NCBI RefSeq assembly: GCF_025736935.1 | Contig: NZ_CP107048.1 | Coordinates: 1,178,001-1,242,000, forward strand | DNA from: Qipengyuania sp. SS22 | Lineage (GTDB): Bacteria; Pseudomonadota; Alphaproteobacteria; Sphingomonadales; Sphingomonadaceae | Length of the DNA: 64,000 nucleotides | Direction: 5' to 3' | Part shown: piece after piece, positions 1 through 9,014 of the stretch | How the letters are laid out: every line of letters begins with the position of its first letter | Position numbering within the stretch: the first letter of the stretch is position 1 | Made by a program: the position numbers and the translations under genes | The notes under the pieces: model-generated | Told to the model about the DNA's origin: nothing | The model's database searches: none | Seen by the model: only the letters and a program-made list of their open reading frames with translations

Positions 1-2
1 CG

Positions 3-650
3 AACGTCCACGACACATTCTACATCATCGGCACCGCCGCGGGGCCGCATCCCTACCCCGAGCTTGTCCGCGACTTCCAGAGCGTGATTGGCAAGGAAGC
101 GCGGCAGCAGATGCAGGACCGCATCGGTCGCCTGCCCGACCTGCTGGTCGCAGCGATCGGCGGCGGCTCCAACGCGCTCGGCCTGTTCCACCCCTTCCTC
201 GACGACGCGGACGTGAAGATGCTCGGCGTGGAAGCGGCCGGTTATGGCCTCGATGGCGACCAACATGCTGCCAGCCTGCTCGGCGGCTTCCCCGGCGTAC
301 TCCACGGCAACAAGACCTATCTGCTGCAGGACGAGGACGGCCAGATCACCGAGGGTCACTCGATCAGCGCGGGTCTCGACTATCCGGGCATCGGCCCCGA
401 ACACGCGTGGCTCAAGGACATGGAGCGGGTCGAATATACCGCCGTCACGGATGAGGAAGCGCTGGAAGCCTTCCAGCTCCTGTGCCGCACCGAGGGCATC
501 ATCCCCGCGCTGGAGCCGAGCCACGCGATTGCCGCGGTGACGAAGGTCGCGAAAGACATGCCCAAGGACAGCGTGATCCTCGCCAATCTGTGCGGACGCG
601 GCGACAAGGACATCTTTACGGTGGCCGAGAAGCTCGGGGTGGAGATTTGA
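3..650 (+). CDS. trpB: Tryptophan synthase beta chain, C-terminal part (cut by window edge)
   Basis: Only about the last 215 residues are present. TrpB joins indole to L-serine with pyridoxal phosphate inside the cytosolic alpha2-beta2 tryptophan synthase. The visible part opens in the conserved block around [14 protein letters not shown], followed by the glycine-rich cofactor phosphate loop [10 protein letters not shown] and, near the end, the GRGDKD motif that closes the active site. The stop codon overlaps a TTG start of a small gene, and trpA follows about 0.5 kb on, so the pair is split by an inserted ORF. The identification is certain; the N-terminus lies outside the window. Confidence 0.97.
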   Translation, partial: NVHDTFYIIGTAAGPHPYPELVRDFQSVIGKEARQQMQDRIGRLPDLLVAAIGGGSNALGLFHPFLDDADVKMLGVEAAGYGLDGDQHAASLLGGFPGVLHGNKTYLLQDEDGQITEGHSISAGLDYPGIGPEHAWLKDMERVEYTAVTDEEALEAFQLLCRTEGIIPALEPSHAIAAVTKVAKDMPKDSVILANLCGRGDKDIFTVAEKLGVEI

Positions 651-853
651 CGACGCACTGTTGCGACATGATGCGGGAGAATGTCGAAAAAACGTGTTCA
701 GAGCATCCAGATCGCTCGGAGTGCCCCGATTGTCTTATCGAATTCAATCCTGAATTCGAACGATACGGTATCCTGATTCATGACGGCGGCTCGTCGATGA
801 TTGCGATCAATTTCTGTCCCTGGCGTGGGACTGATCTCAGAATTGGACAATGA
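647..853 (+). CDS. Small cysteine-motif protein, DUF6980-like
   Basis: A 68-residue protein begins [11 protein letters not shown] and carries [17 protein letters not shown], an HDGGSS segment and a final FCPWRG. From memory this matches the DUF6980 family of small proteins with paired cysteines and a terminal CPWCG. I chose TTG at 647 because the leading CC pair belongs to the family and lies upstream of the first ATG; the TTG overlaps the trpB stop as TTGA, and GGGGTGGAG sits just before it. Oddly, the last expected cysteine is arginine (CPWRG), a change one base could cause. The function is unknown; a metal-binding fold is inferred from the cysteines. The coding frame is open through a larger ORF that runs antiphase inside trpB. 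Confidence 0.7.
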   Translation: MTTHCCDMMRENVEKTCSEHPDRSECPDCLIEFNPEFERYGILIHDGGSSMIAINFCPWRGTDLRIGQ

Positions 854-867
854 CAAGCGTAGCATCT

Positions 868-957
868 TTCGTCACCCCGGACTTGATCCGGGGTCCAGCT
901 ACTTCCACCGCGGCGCTCAAGGCAGCGGGACCCCGGCTCGGGGGCCGGGGTGACGAA
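868..957. repeat. REP-like intergenic inverted repeat
   Basis: The arms starting TTCGTCACCCCGG and ending CCGGGGTGACGAA face each other, and each arm has its own inner hairpin (CCCCGG..CCGGGG). The whole is about 90 bases of imperfect dyad between the DUF6980-like gene and trpA. GTCACCCCGGACTTGATCC-type palindromes are, from general knowledge, common dispersed intergenic repeats in sphingomonads. There is no U-tract, so it is not a typical intrinsic terminator. Confidence 0.75.
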
Positions 958-1145
958 AAGTGGATTGGCGCTGTCCTACACGGCCATGTCCGTGCCATGG
1001 GAAACGCATGAACTTTCGCCATTTCCTCCCTCCCGCCGCACCCACAGCAGTCCGCTTGCCCCCTCCAGCTTTTTCCTCCTTGGACAGTGTAACACCCGGT
1101 CCATGTCTCAGACTTCTGCCGAGCTAGATGAACGAACCTGACCTT

Positions 1146-1934
1146 ATGAGCACCTCTACCCGCCTCTCGAATGCCTTTGCCAAGCCACACCCGGCGCTCG
1201 TCTGTTTCCTTACCGCAGGCGACGGCGATACCGCAGCCAATCTCGACGCGCTGGTCGCGGGCGGCGCCGATGTGATCGAGCTGGGGATGCCCTTCACCGA
1301 TCCGATGGCCGATGGTCCCGCGATCCAGCAGGCCAATATCCGCTCGCTCGGCAAAGGCACGACGACCGCCGATGTGCTGCGCATCGCGACCGCGTTCCGC
1401 GAACGTCATCCCGAGGTGCCGCTGGTGCTGATGGGCTATGCCAATCCGATGATCCGCCGCGGGCCCGAATGGTTCGCGCAAGCCGCGAAGGATGCGGGCG
1501 TCGACGGCGTGATCTGTGTCGACATCCCGCCCGAGGAAGACGACGCGCTCGGCCCCCAACTGCGCGCTGCGGGAATCGCCCCGATCCGGCTCGCCACGCC
1601 GACCACCGACGACCAGCGCCTGCCCGCGGTCGTCGATGGCAGCGAAGGCTTCCTCTACTACGTCGCGGTCGCGGGTATCACCGGCATGCAGCAGGCGGCG
1701 ATCGAATCGATCGAAGCCAATGTCAGCCGAATCAAGGCGGCGACCGACATTCCGGTCGCGGTCGGCTTCGGTGTGCGCACGCCGCAGCAGGCCGCCGAGA
1801 TCGCACGCGTGGCCGATGGCGTAGTGGTGGGTTCGGCGCTGGTCGAACTGGTCGCCGAGCATGATACGGACGCGCCTGCCAAGCTACGCGCTTTGGCTTC
1901 ATCGCTTGCCGAAGCGGTGCGATCAGCCCGCTAG
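1146..1934 (+). CDS. trpA: Tryptophan synthase alpha chain
   Basis: TrpA cleaves indole-3-glycerol phosphate to indole and glyceraldehyde 3-phosphate and passes indole to TrpB. The protein is a TIM barrel of about 262 residues with FLTAGDGD near the N-terminus, the catalytic glutamate in ADVIELGMPFTDPMADGP, the aspartate-bearing VICVDIPPEE strand, the mobile loop YYVAVAGITG and the phosphate-binding GFGVRTPQQ and GVVVGSALV. An in-frame ATG at 1128 would add six residues; I prefer 1146 because the family usually starts close to the TRLSNAF segment. About 290 bases with a REP-like repeat separate it from the preceding small gene, and accD follows. Confidence 0.95.
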   Translation: MSTSTRLSNAFAKPHPALVCFLTAGDGDTAANLDALVAGGADVIELGMPFTDPMADGPAIQQANIRSLGKGTTTADVLRIATAFRERHPEVPLVLMGYANPMIRRGPEWFAQAAKDAGVDGVICVDIPPEEDDALGPQLRAAGIAPIRLATPTTDDQRLPAVVDGSEGFLYYVAVAGITGMQQAAIESIEANVSRIKAATDIPVAVGFGVRTPQQAAEIARVADGVVVGSALVELVAEHDTDAPAKLRALASSLAEAVRSAR

Positions 1935-1936
1935 TT

Positions 1937-2024
1937 CGTCGCCCCTGCGCAGGCAGGGCCCAGATAACGCATGCGGTGTGCCCGACGATCGCTCAGCTGG
2001 ATCCCTGCCTGCGCAGGGATGACG
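1937..2024. repeat. REP-like inverted repeat with CCTGCGCAGG core
   Basis: The left arm CGTCGCCCCTGCGCAGGCAG and the right arm ending CTGCGCAGGGATGACG are imperfect reverse complements around a spacer of about 35 bases, in the gap between trpA and accD. The core resembles the 22-base palindrome after uvrD. It could act in mRNA end protection or simply be a mobile palindrome; the sequence alone does not decide. Confidence 0.7.
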
Positions 2025-2083
2025 CTCTCTGCCAATCCGCTGCCTATTTGAGCTTTGTGACAACCCGACTATAGGCCCATCGC

Positions 2084-2932
2084 ATGAACTGGTTCACGCG
2101 CGTCCGCAATTCGATCACCTCGCTGTCCAAGCGCAGCACCGAGAAAGACCTGTGGGTCAAGTGCCCCAGTTGTCAGCAGATGGTGTTCGCGCAGGAATAT
2201 GAAGAGAACTCCTATGTCTGCCCGCGCTGCGACCACCACGGCCGCATTGGTGCCGACGAGCGCCTGCGCCAGCTGCTCGACGAAGGGTTCGACGTCCTCC
2301 CCATCCCCGATGTGAAGGAAGACCCGCTCAAGTTCCGCGATACCGCGAAATATACCGATCGTCTCAAGAAGGCGCGCGCCAAGAGCCCGCACAAGGATGC
2401 CTTCCTCGTCGGTTCGGGTGCGATCGAGGGCAAGCCCGCGGTCGTCGGCGTACAGGATTTCGGCTTCATGGGCGGGTCGATGGGCATGGCGGTGGGCACT
2501 GCCTTCTGCCAGGGCGCCGAGCGTGCGCTGTCGCGGCATTGCCCCTATATCGTGGTCACCGCGGCGGGCGGTGCGCGGATGCAGGAAGGCATTCTCAGCC
2601 TGATGCAGATGCCCAAGGCAACCGTGATGACGCGCCGCCTGAAGGAAGCCGGGCTGCCCTATATCGTGGTGCTGACCGATCCGACGACCGGCGGCGTTAC
2701 CGCCAGCTACGCCATGCTGGGCGACGTGCATATCGCAGAACCCGGCGCACTGATCGGTTTCGCGGGCCAGCGGGTGATCCAGGATACCATCCGTGAACAA
2801 CTGCCCGATGGCTTCCAGCGCGCCGAATATCTGCACAAGCACGGCATGGTCGACATGGTGGTGCACCGTCACGATCTGACCGATACGCTGGCGACGTTGC
2901 TCGATTACCTGGCGCCCGCCGAGGCAGCCTGA
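2084..2932 (+). CDS. accD: Acetyl-CoA carboxylase carboxyltransferase subunit beta
   Basis: AccD forms, with AccA, the carboxyltransferase that moves CO2 from biotin-BCCP to acetyl-CoA, making malonyl-CoA for fatty acid synthesis. The 282-residue protein has the N-terminal zinc ribbon with cysteines at 27, 30, 46 and 49 (CPSC...CPRC), then the crotonase-like domain with the GFMGGSMG and [10 protein letters not shown] oxyanion-hole motifs and the [10 protein letters not shown] strand. The length is normal for the family. folC starts 8 bases after the stop, so accD-folC is probably one transcript, a common arrangement downstream of trpA in alphaproteobacteria. Confidence 0.97.
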   Translation: MNWFTRVRNSITSLSKRSTEKDLWVKCPSCQQMVFAQEYEENSYVCPRCDHHGRIGADERLRQLLDEGFDVLPIPDVKEDPLKFRDTAKYTDRLKKARAKSPHKDAFLVGSGAIEGKPAVVGVQDFGFMGGSMGMAVGTAFCQGAERALSRHCPYIVVTAAGGARMQEGILSLMQMPKATVMTRRLKEAGLPYIVVLTDPTTGGVTASYAMLGDVHIAEPGALIGFAGQRVIQDTIREQLPDGFQRAEYLHKHGMVDMVVHRHDLTDTLATLLDYLAPAEAA

Positions 2933-2940
2933 CGCGCAGC

Positions 2941-4233
2941 ATGCGGGATTTCGCCCGCTCCGACAACCCTGCTGTGCAGCGCCAGTTCGACCGGCTGGGC
3001 CGCCTGTCCGTTCCCGATGGCCGGCTCGGCCTCGAGACGATCCGCGCGCTGCTCGACCGGCTCGGCAATCCGCACTTGCGGCTCCCCCCGGTGTTCCATG
3101 TCGCCGGGACCAATGGGAAAGGGTCGACCTGCGCCTTCCTGCGCGCGATGCTGGAGGCGCAGGGGTACCGCGTCCATGTCACCACCAGCCCGCATCTGGT
3201 GCGCTATAACGAACGCATCCGGCTGGCTGGAACCCTGATCGAGGACGCGCGGCTGGCGGAATTGCTGGGCGAAATTCTCGATAAGGGCGAGGATCTGAGC
3301 CCCAGCTTCTTCGAAGTGACCATCGCCGCCGCGTTCACCGAATTCGCGCGCGTGCCTGCGGATGCCTGCGTGGTCGAAGTGGGGCTCGGTGGGCGGTTCG
3401 ATGCCACGAATGTGCTGGAGCCGGGCGTGCTTGCCGCCTGCGGTATCGCCGCGCTCGGGATCGATCACGAGCGCTTCCTGCTGATGCCCGAAACCGGTGC
3501 CCCGGCAGAGCCGCTCGCGCGGATTGCCTTCGAGAAAGCGGGTATCGCCAAGCCGGGTATTCCGCTGGTGTGCGTGTCGTATCCGGGCGATGCGCGCGAC
3601 GAGGTTGTAGCCGCCGCTGCGCGCGTTGGAACGCCGCTCGCGATGCGTGGCGCGGAATGGGATACCGAGGTCGCCGGGGAGCTACGGTACCGAGACGAAC
3701 GCGGTGAACTGGCCCTGCCGCTCCCGGCGCTGCCGGGTGCGCACCAAGCGCAGAATGCCGCGCTGGCAGTGGCCATGCTTCGCCATCAGGACAAGCTCCC
3801 TGTCTCGCCCGCTGCGATGGCGCAAGGCCTGGCGCAGGCGCGCTGGCCCGCGCGGCTACAGCGGCTTGCAGACGGCCCTCTGGTCGGAGCTCGCGAAGTC
3901 TGGCTCGATGGGGGACACAATCCCGACGCCGGCAGGATGCTTGGCCAGCATTTCGCCGGACAACAGCTGCACCTGATCATCGGCATGCTCGACGCCAAGG
4001 ATCCCGAGGCGCTGACCGGACCACTCGCGTCCAGTATCGCAAGCGTTGCGGTAGTCCCCGTCCCCGGCCACGATTGGCACAGGGGTACGGCATTCGGTCC
4101 CCAAGCGGTAAGCCAGCCGGACGTCGCGACCGCGCTTGCCGACCTGCCCGAAGACGGCCTGCCCGTGCTGATCGCAGGCTCGCTCTATCTCGCGGGTGAA
4201 GTCCTGCGGCTCAACGCGGAACTGCCCGACTAG
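2941..4233 (+). CDS. folC: Bifunctional folylpolyglutamate/dihydrofolate synthase
   Basis: FolC adds L-glutamate to dihydropteroate and to folates, using ATP, in the cytosol. The 430-residue protein shows the Mur-ligase-type P-loop VAGTNGKGST at about residues 54-63, TSPHLVRYNERI, the VVEVGLGGRFDATN metal/omega-loop block, and the C-terminal ligase domain with DGGHNPDA. Its length is usual. It lies 8 bases after accD and converges on the ampG-like gene, with only 7 bases between the two stops, so any terminator must lie inside coding sequence. Confidence 0.95.
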   Translation: MRDFARSDNPAVQRQFDRLGRLSVPDGRLGLETIRALLDRLGNPHLRLPPVFHVAGTNGKGSTCAFLRAMLEAQGYRVHVTTSPHLVRYNERIRLAGTLIEDARLAELLGEILDKGEDLSPSFFEVTIAAAFTEFARVPADACVVEVGLGGRFDATNVLEPGVLAACGIAALGIDHERFLLMPETGAPAEPLARIAFEKAGIAKPGIPLVCVSYPGDARDEVVAAAARVGTPLAMRGAEWDTEVAGELRYRDERGELALPLPALPGAHQAQNAALAVAMLRHQDKLPVSPAAMAQGLAQARWPARLQRLADGPLVGAREVWLDGGHNPDAGRMLGQHFAGQQLHLIIGMLDAKDPEALTGPLASSIASVAVVPVPGHDWHRGTAFGPQAVSQPDVATALADLPEDGLPVLIAGSLYLAGEVLRLNAELPD

Positions 4234-4240
4234 GCGGGCG

Positions 4241-5968
4241 TCATTCGGCTGGTACGGCCTCGCCCGCTTCGGGCGCCACGATCCCCGCCGATCCCTTCCC
4301 GCGGCTTTCGCGGTACCATTCGACGCACACCAGCACCGCTGCGCCAAGCCCGATCCAGGTGGTGAGGATAAAGACGTCGTAATAACCCTGGTTCTCGATC
4401 ATCTCGCCCAGCGCTCCGCGACCCAACGTTCCGACCAGCAGGGTGAGCGAGGAGAGCAGCGCATATTGCACCGCGCTGAACTTCTTCGACACGATTGATG
4501 ATAGCCACGCGATGTAAGCCGCGCCGGCGATCCCGATCGCCAGGTTTTCGAACCCGATGGTGATGGTCAGCTTGGCAAGGTCGGCGTCGCCGATCCCGGG
4601 CACCTGTTCGATCAGATAGGTGAAGCCAACCGCATCGCTGAAGGCCTGCATATTGGCGCCGCCTAGCGCCATGTCGGCATAAAGCAGATTGGTCAGCGCA
4701 GCGAGCAGCCCGCCGATCAGCAGCGTGGCCATGCGTCCGATGGTGGTAAGCATCAGCCCGCCCAGTGCCAGCCCCGCGATGATCGCCCCGATGCCGAAGA
4801 ACTTGGACGCAAACGCCACGTCGTCATTGGTGTATTCGAGCTCGCCGAGATAGAACGGATAGGCAAACGTCCCCCAGATCGCGTCGCAGATGCGATAGGT
4901 GAGCACCACCGCGAAGATCAGCACCAGCGACCAGCCCATCCGCCCGACCAGTTCCACCAGTGGCAGCACCAGCGCGCGATAGAGGTGATCGAGGGCATAG
5001 GATCCCCCGCTCGCCGGCGGCGCGTCATGCGTCAGCAGGTGCCTGCCGGTCTTCTTCTGCCCCGAAAGCCACCCTGCAATGAGCGAAGGAAGGATGATCG
5101 TCGCGACAATGATCCACGGCCCCCAGGTGACGGTGAACTCGGTCGGATTGGGACGATCTGCGGGCGCATAGGTCATCGACATGATCATGAAGGCCAGCAC
5201 CGCGCCAATCGCGGCGGCCCACAACAGACCGACCGCTGCCAATGCCCGGTTGCGGATTGCCGGAGCAAGCTCGCCCGCCTTGCGCAGCGCGCGAACCTGT
5301 TCGTCACCCTCTGTCAGTTCGGCCGCACCCTCGGCATTGGGCGCGAGCAGACCGACGGCACCCACTCCCAGCAATATCCCGCCCATCATCATATATGTTT
5401 CGGGCCAGCCAATCCGCGCGGCGATGATCAGCCCGAGCGCGCCGCCCACCAGTGACGATAGCCGGTAGCCCATCTGGTAAACGGTCGAGAGGATGTCGAT
5501 CGTCGCCACCTCGTCCGCCACGTCGATACGCCAGGCGTTGATCGCGATGTCCTGCGTGGCGCTGGCGAAAGCGCCGATCCCGGCCAGCAGCGAGAACATG
5601 CCCAGCTGCGTGCGCGGTTCGAGCAGGCTCATGGTGATCAGGATTGCCCCGAGCAGCAATTGCATCGGGACGATCCACTGCTTGCGCTTGCCGAGGCGGC
5701 GCAGCAACGGAATGTCGACCTTGTCGATCAACGGCGACCACAGGAACTGGAAGGCATAGGCCAGCCCGATGAGCGAGAAGATGCCCATCGTCTCAAGGTC
5801 GACCTCGGCCTCGGTCAGCCAGGCGAACAAGGTGCCGAGGAACAGCGCAAAGGGAAGCCCGCTGGCGAAACCGAACAGCAGCATGAAACCGGTCTTGCGA
5901 TTGCCCAGGGCCAGGCCCAGCGCGCGCCAGGCGGAGATCTTTTTTGTTTCTTCGGCGACCGCGGCCAT
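4241..5968 (-). CDS. ampG: AmpG-like MFS permease (muropeptide transporter)
   Basis: This 575-residue integral membrane protein of the major facilitator superfamily has about 12-14 hydrophobic segments. AmpG imports anhydromuropeptides released from the cell wall so they can be recycled. AmpG-like signatures include FGFASGLPFALFLGTLFAWL in the first helix, FLWSPLIDKVDIPLLRRLGKRK in the loop after helix 2-3, and ATQDIAINAWRID in helix 4. It is some 80 residues longer than E. coli AmpG, mainly from an insertion in the central part (around residues 240-340, including a soluble loop with KKTGRHLLTHDAPP). It is divergent from the Rieske oxygenase gene across a 71-base gap. Substrate is inferred from family only. 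Confidence 0.85.
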   Translation of the reverse strand: MAAVAEETKKISAWRALGLALGNRKTGFMLLFGFASGLPFALFLGTLFAWLTEAEVDLETMGIFSLIGLAYAFQFLWSPLIDKVDIPLLRRLGKRKQWIVPMQLLLGAILITMSLLEPRTQLGMFSLLAGIGAFASATQDIAINAWRIDVADEVATIDILSTVYQMGYRLSSLVGGALGLIIAARIGWPETYMMMGGILLGVGAVGLLAPNAEGAAELTEGDEQVRALRKAGELAPAIRNRALAAVGLLWAAAIGAVLAFMIMSMTYAPADRPNPTEFTVTWGPWIIVATIILPSLIAGWLSGQKKTGRHLLTHDAPPASGGSYALDHLYRALVLPLVELVGRMGWSLVLIFAVVLTYRICDAIWGTFAYPFYLGELEYTNDDVAFASKFFGIGAIIAGLALGGLMLTTIGRMATLLIGGLLAALTNLLYADMALGGANMQAFSDAVGFTYLIEQVPGIGDADLAKLTITIGFENLAIGIAGAAYIAWLSSIVSKKFSAVQYALLSSLTLLVGTLGRGALGEMIENQGYYDVFILTTWIGLGAAVLVCVEWYRESRGKGSAGIVAPEAGEAVPAE

Positions 5969-6039
5969 TCCCTAGCGTCCTTCCTATTCGACGAATTTTT
6001 TGCGACACTAGCGACGAGTGAGAGCGAGGAACAGGCGTC

Positions 6040-7203
6040 ATGAACGATGTCGACACCAAACATTTCGAGCGCCGTCCCACCGATGGCATGCTGGCCCTGG
6101 CCAAGGATATCGCCACGGGGTGCAAACGCGATGCGTCGGAGGCAACCACCGTCCCCGCGAGCGTCTATATCGACCCCGATTACTGGGCGCGCGAGAAGGC
6201 CGCGATCTACGACCGCCTGCCGCAGATCCTGTGCCCTTCCGCGCTGCTACCCGATCCGGGCATGGCGGTGCCTCATGATGCCACCGGGCGCCCGTTGCTG
6301 ATCACGCGCGATGCCGCGGGCGAAGCGCATGTCTTCCTCAACGTCTGCCGCCACCGCGGCACGCGGCTGGTCGAAGGCAGCGATGTCCAGTGTACCAAGA
6401 AGCTCGTCTGTCCCTATCACGCCTGGACTTATGCGGTTGATGGGAGGCTGCTAGCCCTGCCTCGGCCCGATACCTTTCCCGGTTTGGACAAGGGCGATTA
6501 CGGCCTCGTCGAATTGCCGAGCAGGGAGACCGGCGGCCTGATCTGGTTCTGCCCGCAGGAAGAAACCGCCGACTTCACCGTGGCCGAGACCATCGGCGAA
6601 GATTTCGATGCGCTGGGCATGGGCGAACAGGTGCTGTTCCGCCGCAAGACGCATGAAGTCGCGGGAAACTGGAAGCTCATTATGGATGCCTTCCTCGAAA
6701 GCTATCATGTCACCCGCCTGCACGCGAAGACCATCGGACCTTTCTTCAAGGACGGCGCGACCAGCGGCGACATGATCGGCCCGCATGCGCGCAGCGCGGT
6801 CGGGCGGCTGGAGGAAATGGCCGATGTCGATCTCGAAGACATGGCCGCGCTGCGCCGCGTCGTGACCTATGCCTATCAGCTGTTGCCCGGCGCGCTGATC
6901 ATCCCCAGCCCCGACTACATCAATGTCATGGTGATGATGCCGCAGGCGCATGACCGCACGCTGGTCGAGGATTTCATGTTGATCCCCGAACACCCTTCGA
7001 CCGACAAGGCACGCGATCACTGGGAACGCAGCTGGGCGCTGCTCGATGGCGGGGTCTTCGCGGGCGAGGATTTCCGCGCTGCCGAGCTTGGCCAGCAAGG
7101 CCTGGCGACGGGCGCGGTACCGCAGCTGACGCTGGGCACGATGGAAGGCGGCATCCGGCGCTATCACGAGACCGTCGAGGAGGCTCTGCGGGCCGCGACC
7201 TAG
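6040..7203 (+). CDS. Rieske-type aromatic ring-hydroxylating oxygenase, alpha subunit
   Basis: A 387-residue oxygenase component. The N-terminal Rieske [2Fe-2S] ligands are visible as C103-x-H105 (NVCRHRGTRL) and C124-xx-H127 (CPYHAWTY). The C-terminal catalytic domain carries the mononuclear iron histidines in DAFLESYHVTRLH. The family uses O2 and electrons from a separate reductase to hydroxylate aromatic or quaternary amine substrates. No reductase, ferredoxin or beta subunit lies nearby, so the substrate cannot be read from context. It stands alone, divergent from the ampG-like gene. Closest resemblance by eye is to the single-subunit group rather than to biphenyl-type dioxygenases. Confidence 0.88.
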   Translation: MNDVDTKHFERRPTDGMLALAKDIATGCKRDASEATTVPASVYIDPDYWAREKAAIYDRLPQILCPSALLPDPGMAVPHDATGRPLLITRDAAGEAHVFLNVCRHRGTRLVEGSDVQCTKKLVCPYHAWTYAVDGRLLALPRPDTFPGLDKGDYGLVELPSRETGGLIWFCPQEETADFTVAETIGEDFDALGMGEQVLFRRKTHEVAGNWKLIMDAFLESYHVTRLHAKTIGPFFKDGATSGDMIGPHARSAVGRLEEMADVDLEDMAALRRVVTYAYQLLPGALIIPSPDYINVMVMMPQAHDRTLVEDFMLIPEHPSTDKARDHWERSWALLDGGVFAGEDFRAAELGQQGLATGAVPQLTLGTMEGGIRRYHETVEEALRAAT

Positions 7204-7257
7204 CCGCCCGACAGCTAGCGCTTCCGCTGCATTGCACTTGTGTGTATTGGCGCGGCC

Positions 7258-8025
7258 ATGGCCGACAATCGACTACCCGAAGAAGGCGACCGGATCGCCA
7301 AACTGCTAGCCCGTGCGGGCATCGCCAGTCGCCGCGAGATCGAACGGATGATCGCCGACGGGCGCATCGCGATCGCGGGCAAGGTGCTGGACACACCCGC
7401 GGTCAAGCTGGCGAATCTCAACGGCGTTACCGTCGATGGCAAGCCCGTGGGGCAGGCCGAAGCGGCGCGATTGTTCGCCTTCCACAAGCCCTCCGGCCTG
7501 ATCACCGCCGAGCGCGATCCTGCCGGTCGCCCGACGATTTACACCGCCTTGCGCAACGCCCTGCCCCGCGACACGGGCCGCGTGATGCCGGTGGGTCGTC
7601 TGGACTTTACGACCGAGGGTCTGCTGCTGCTCACCAATGATGGCGAGTTGAAGCGGGCGATGGAGCTGCCCTCTTCGGCCATCCCGCGGACCTATCGTGC
7701 GCGCGCCTTTGGCGACGTCACGCAGGCACAGCTCGACGATTTGATCGAAGGCATCGAGATCGACGGTCTGCGCTATGGCCGGATCGAAGCCGATCTCGAA
7801 CGCGGCTCGGGCAAGAACCGCTGGATTCAGCTGACGCTGACCGAAGGCAAAAACCGTGAAGTCCGGCGCGTGCTCGAACATCTCGACCTCAAGGTGAATC
7901 GCTTACTGCGCACCGCCTATGGCCCGTTCGAACTGGCCGATCTTCCGCGCGGGCAGGCAGTCGAAATTCGCCAGGCCGATGTCGAACGGTTCCGCAAACA
8001 GCTCAAGCGCGGGGGCCAGCTTTGA
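7258..8025 (+). CDS. rluB: 23S rRNA pseudouridine synthase, RsuA/RluB family
   Basis: Isomerises a uridine in rRNA to pseudouridine. An N-terminal S4 RNA-binding domain (RIAKLLARAGIASRREIERMI) is followed by the catalytic domain with GRLDFTTEGLLLLTNDG, where the aspartate is the nucleophile, and RTYRAR and EGKNREVRRVLEH. The ATG at 7258 gives MADNRL; an in-frame GTG at 7240 is less likely. RluB (2605 of 23S) is the usual assignment for alphaproteobacterial members of this size (255 residues), but RluE/RsuA specificity cannot be excluded. Its stop overlaps the TTG start of rsmD. Confidence 0.85.
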   Translation: MADNRLPEEGDRIAKLLARAGIASRREIERMIADGRIAIAGKVLDTPAVKLANLNGVTVDGKPVGQAEAARLFAFHKPSGLITAERDPAGRPTIYTALRNALPRDTGRVMPVGRLDFTTEGLLLLTNDGELKRAMELPSSAIPRTYRARAFGDVTQAQLDDLIEGIEIDGLRYGRIEADLERGSGKNRWIQLTLTEGKNREVRRVLEHLDLKVNRLLRTAYGPFELADLPRGQAVEIRQADVERFRKQLKRGGQL

Positions 8026-8567
8026 GAATCATCGCGGGCGAATGGCGCGGGCGTAAGCTGGTCGCACCCCCGGGAGACCTCACCCGCCCCACCGCCGACC
8101 GGACGCGCGAGACGCTGTTCAACATGCTCGCCAGCCGCATTGGCAGTTTCGATGGTCTGTCAGTGCTCGATCTGTTCGCCGGTTCGGGCGCATTGGGGCT
8201 CGAAGCGCTGTCACGCGGAGCTGGATCCTGCCTGTTCGTCGAACAGGACGCCCAGGCGGTAAAGGCAATCCGCACCAATATCGACACCTTCGATGCGCGG
8301 CCGCGCTGTGTGGTGCAGCAAGCCTCGGTCATGAGCCTGGGTCCCGCCAAGGCGCCGCATGATTTGATACTGCTCGATCCACCCTACGAAACGGGAGCGG
8401 GTTTTGTCGCGCTCGAGCGTCTCACTCGGCTTGGCTGGATCGGATCCGCGACGTGGATCGCGCTCGAAACTGGCGCAAAGGAGGCCAGCGCCATGCGCAG
8501 GCTCGAACTGGTTGCCGAGCGGAAGACCGGCAAGGCGAAGATTTCGCTGCTCCGCCTCGCCGGATAA
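8022..8567 (+). CDS. rsmD: 16S rRNA (guanine966-N2)-methyltransferase
   Basis: RsmD methylates G966 of 16S rRNA with S-adenosylmethionine during 30S assembly. The protein (181 residues) starts MRIIAGEWRGRKL as the family does, with PTADRTRETLFNML, the SAM-binding VLDLFAGSGALGLEALSRGA, and the catalytic motif LLDPPYE. The start codon is TTG at 8022, overlapping the rluB stop as TTGA, so the two genes look translationally coupled; both act on rRNA. Confidence 0.93.
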   Translation: MRIIAGEWRGRKLVAPPGDLTRPTADRTRETLFNMLASRIGSFDGLSVLDLFAGSGALGLEALSRGAGSCLFVEQDAQAVKAIRTNIDTFDARPRCVVQQASVMSLGPAKAPHDLILLDPPYETGAGFVALERLTRLGWIGSATWIALETGAKEASAMRRLELVAERKTGKAKISLLRLAG

Positions 8568-8579
8568 TTCACGACACGA

Positions 8580-9014
8580 TCACATCGGATCGGCGGCGTC
8601 AGAGTCCATATCGGTCATTTGATCCGGCTCTGCCATCGGCTCGTCCGCGCTTGGCGCCACCTGGGTCGCGGCTTGTGCCTCGATCTGCATCCAGGCTTGC
8701 GCCTGCTGCTCGGCAGGCAACCCGCTCACGGTGAGTTTATTGGCATCAGAAATGCGCCAGAACAATTCCCGGCGTTCGGGGGTAAGCGACCAATAATAGC
8801 TCTGCACTTCGCCCGGCCACGCATCGAACTGTCCCTGCAGTTCGACCGGCCAGGAGTCGTAGGATGCCTGCTGCTCTGCGGAGAGACCCATGTTGGTCTC
8901 CGCAGTCACCGCTTCATCGGAAGTCGCATCTGCCGACACGTCCTGCGCAATGGTGGGGATCGACAAGGAGGCGAGCGCGCCGCCGGCGACGAAGTAGAAT
9001 GTCTTACGCATCAT
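8580..9014 (-). CDS. Secreted AWP-repeat protein (shorter paralogue)
   Basis: A 144-residue exported protein of unknown function. An N-terminal hydrophobic stretch (FYFVAGGALASLSIPTIAQ) looks like a signal peptide ending in AQ-D. The core is YDSWPVELQGQFDAWPGEVQ followed by SYYWSLTPERRELFW, then AQAWMQIEAQ, and an acidic Met/Asp tail. I chose ATG 9014 because AAAGGA stands 5-6 bases before it; ATG 9026 is possible. The same core occurs in the neighbouring gene 9271-9849, so the two are tandem duplicates about 250 bases apart on the same strand. The frame stays open upstream to 9833, but that extension is antiphase to the neighbour and not credible. Confidence 0.8.
   Translation of the reverse strand: MMRKTFYFVAGGALASLSIPTIAQDVSADATSDEAVTAETNMGLSAEQQASYDSWPVELQGQFDAWPGEVQSYYWSLTPERRELFWRISDANKLTVSGLPAEQQAQAWMQIEAQAATQVAPSADEPMAEPDQMTDMDSDAADPM

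Noticed and set aside
837..1862. Long minus-strand open frame opposite trpA
   Set aside because: It mirrors trpA in antisense, has no ribosome site or family motif, and its amino-acid pattern is that of a high-GC shadow frame.
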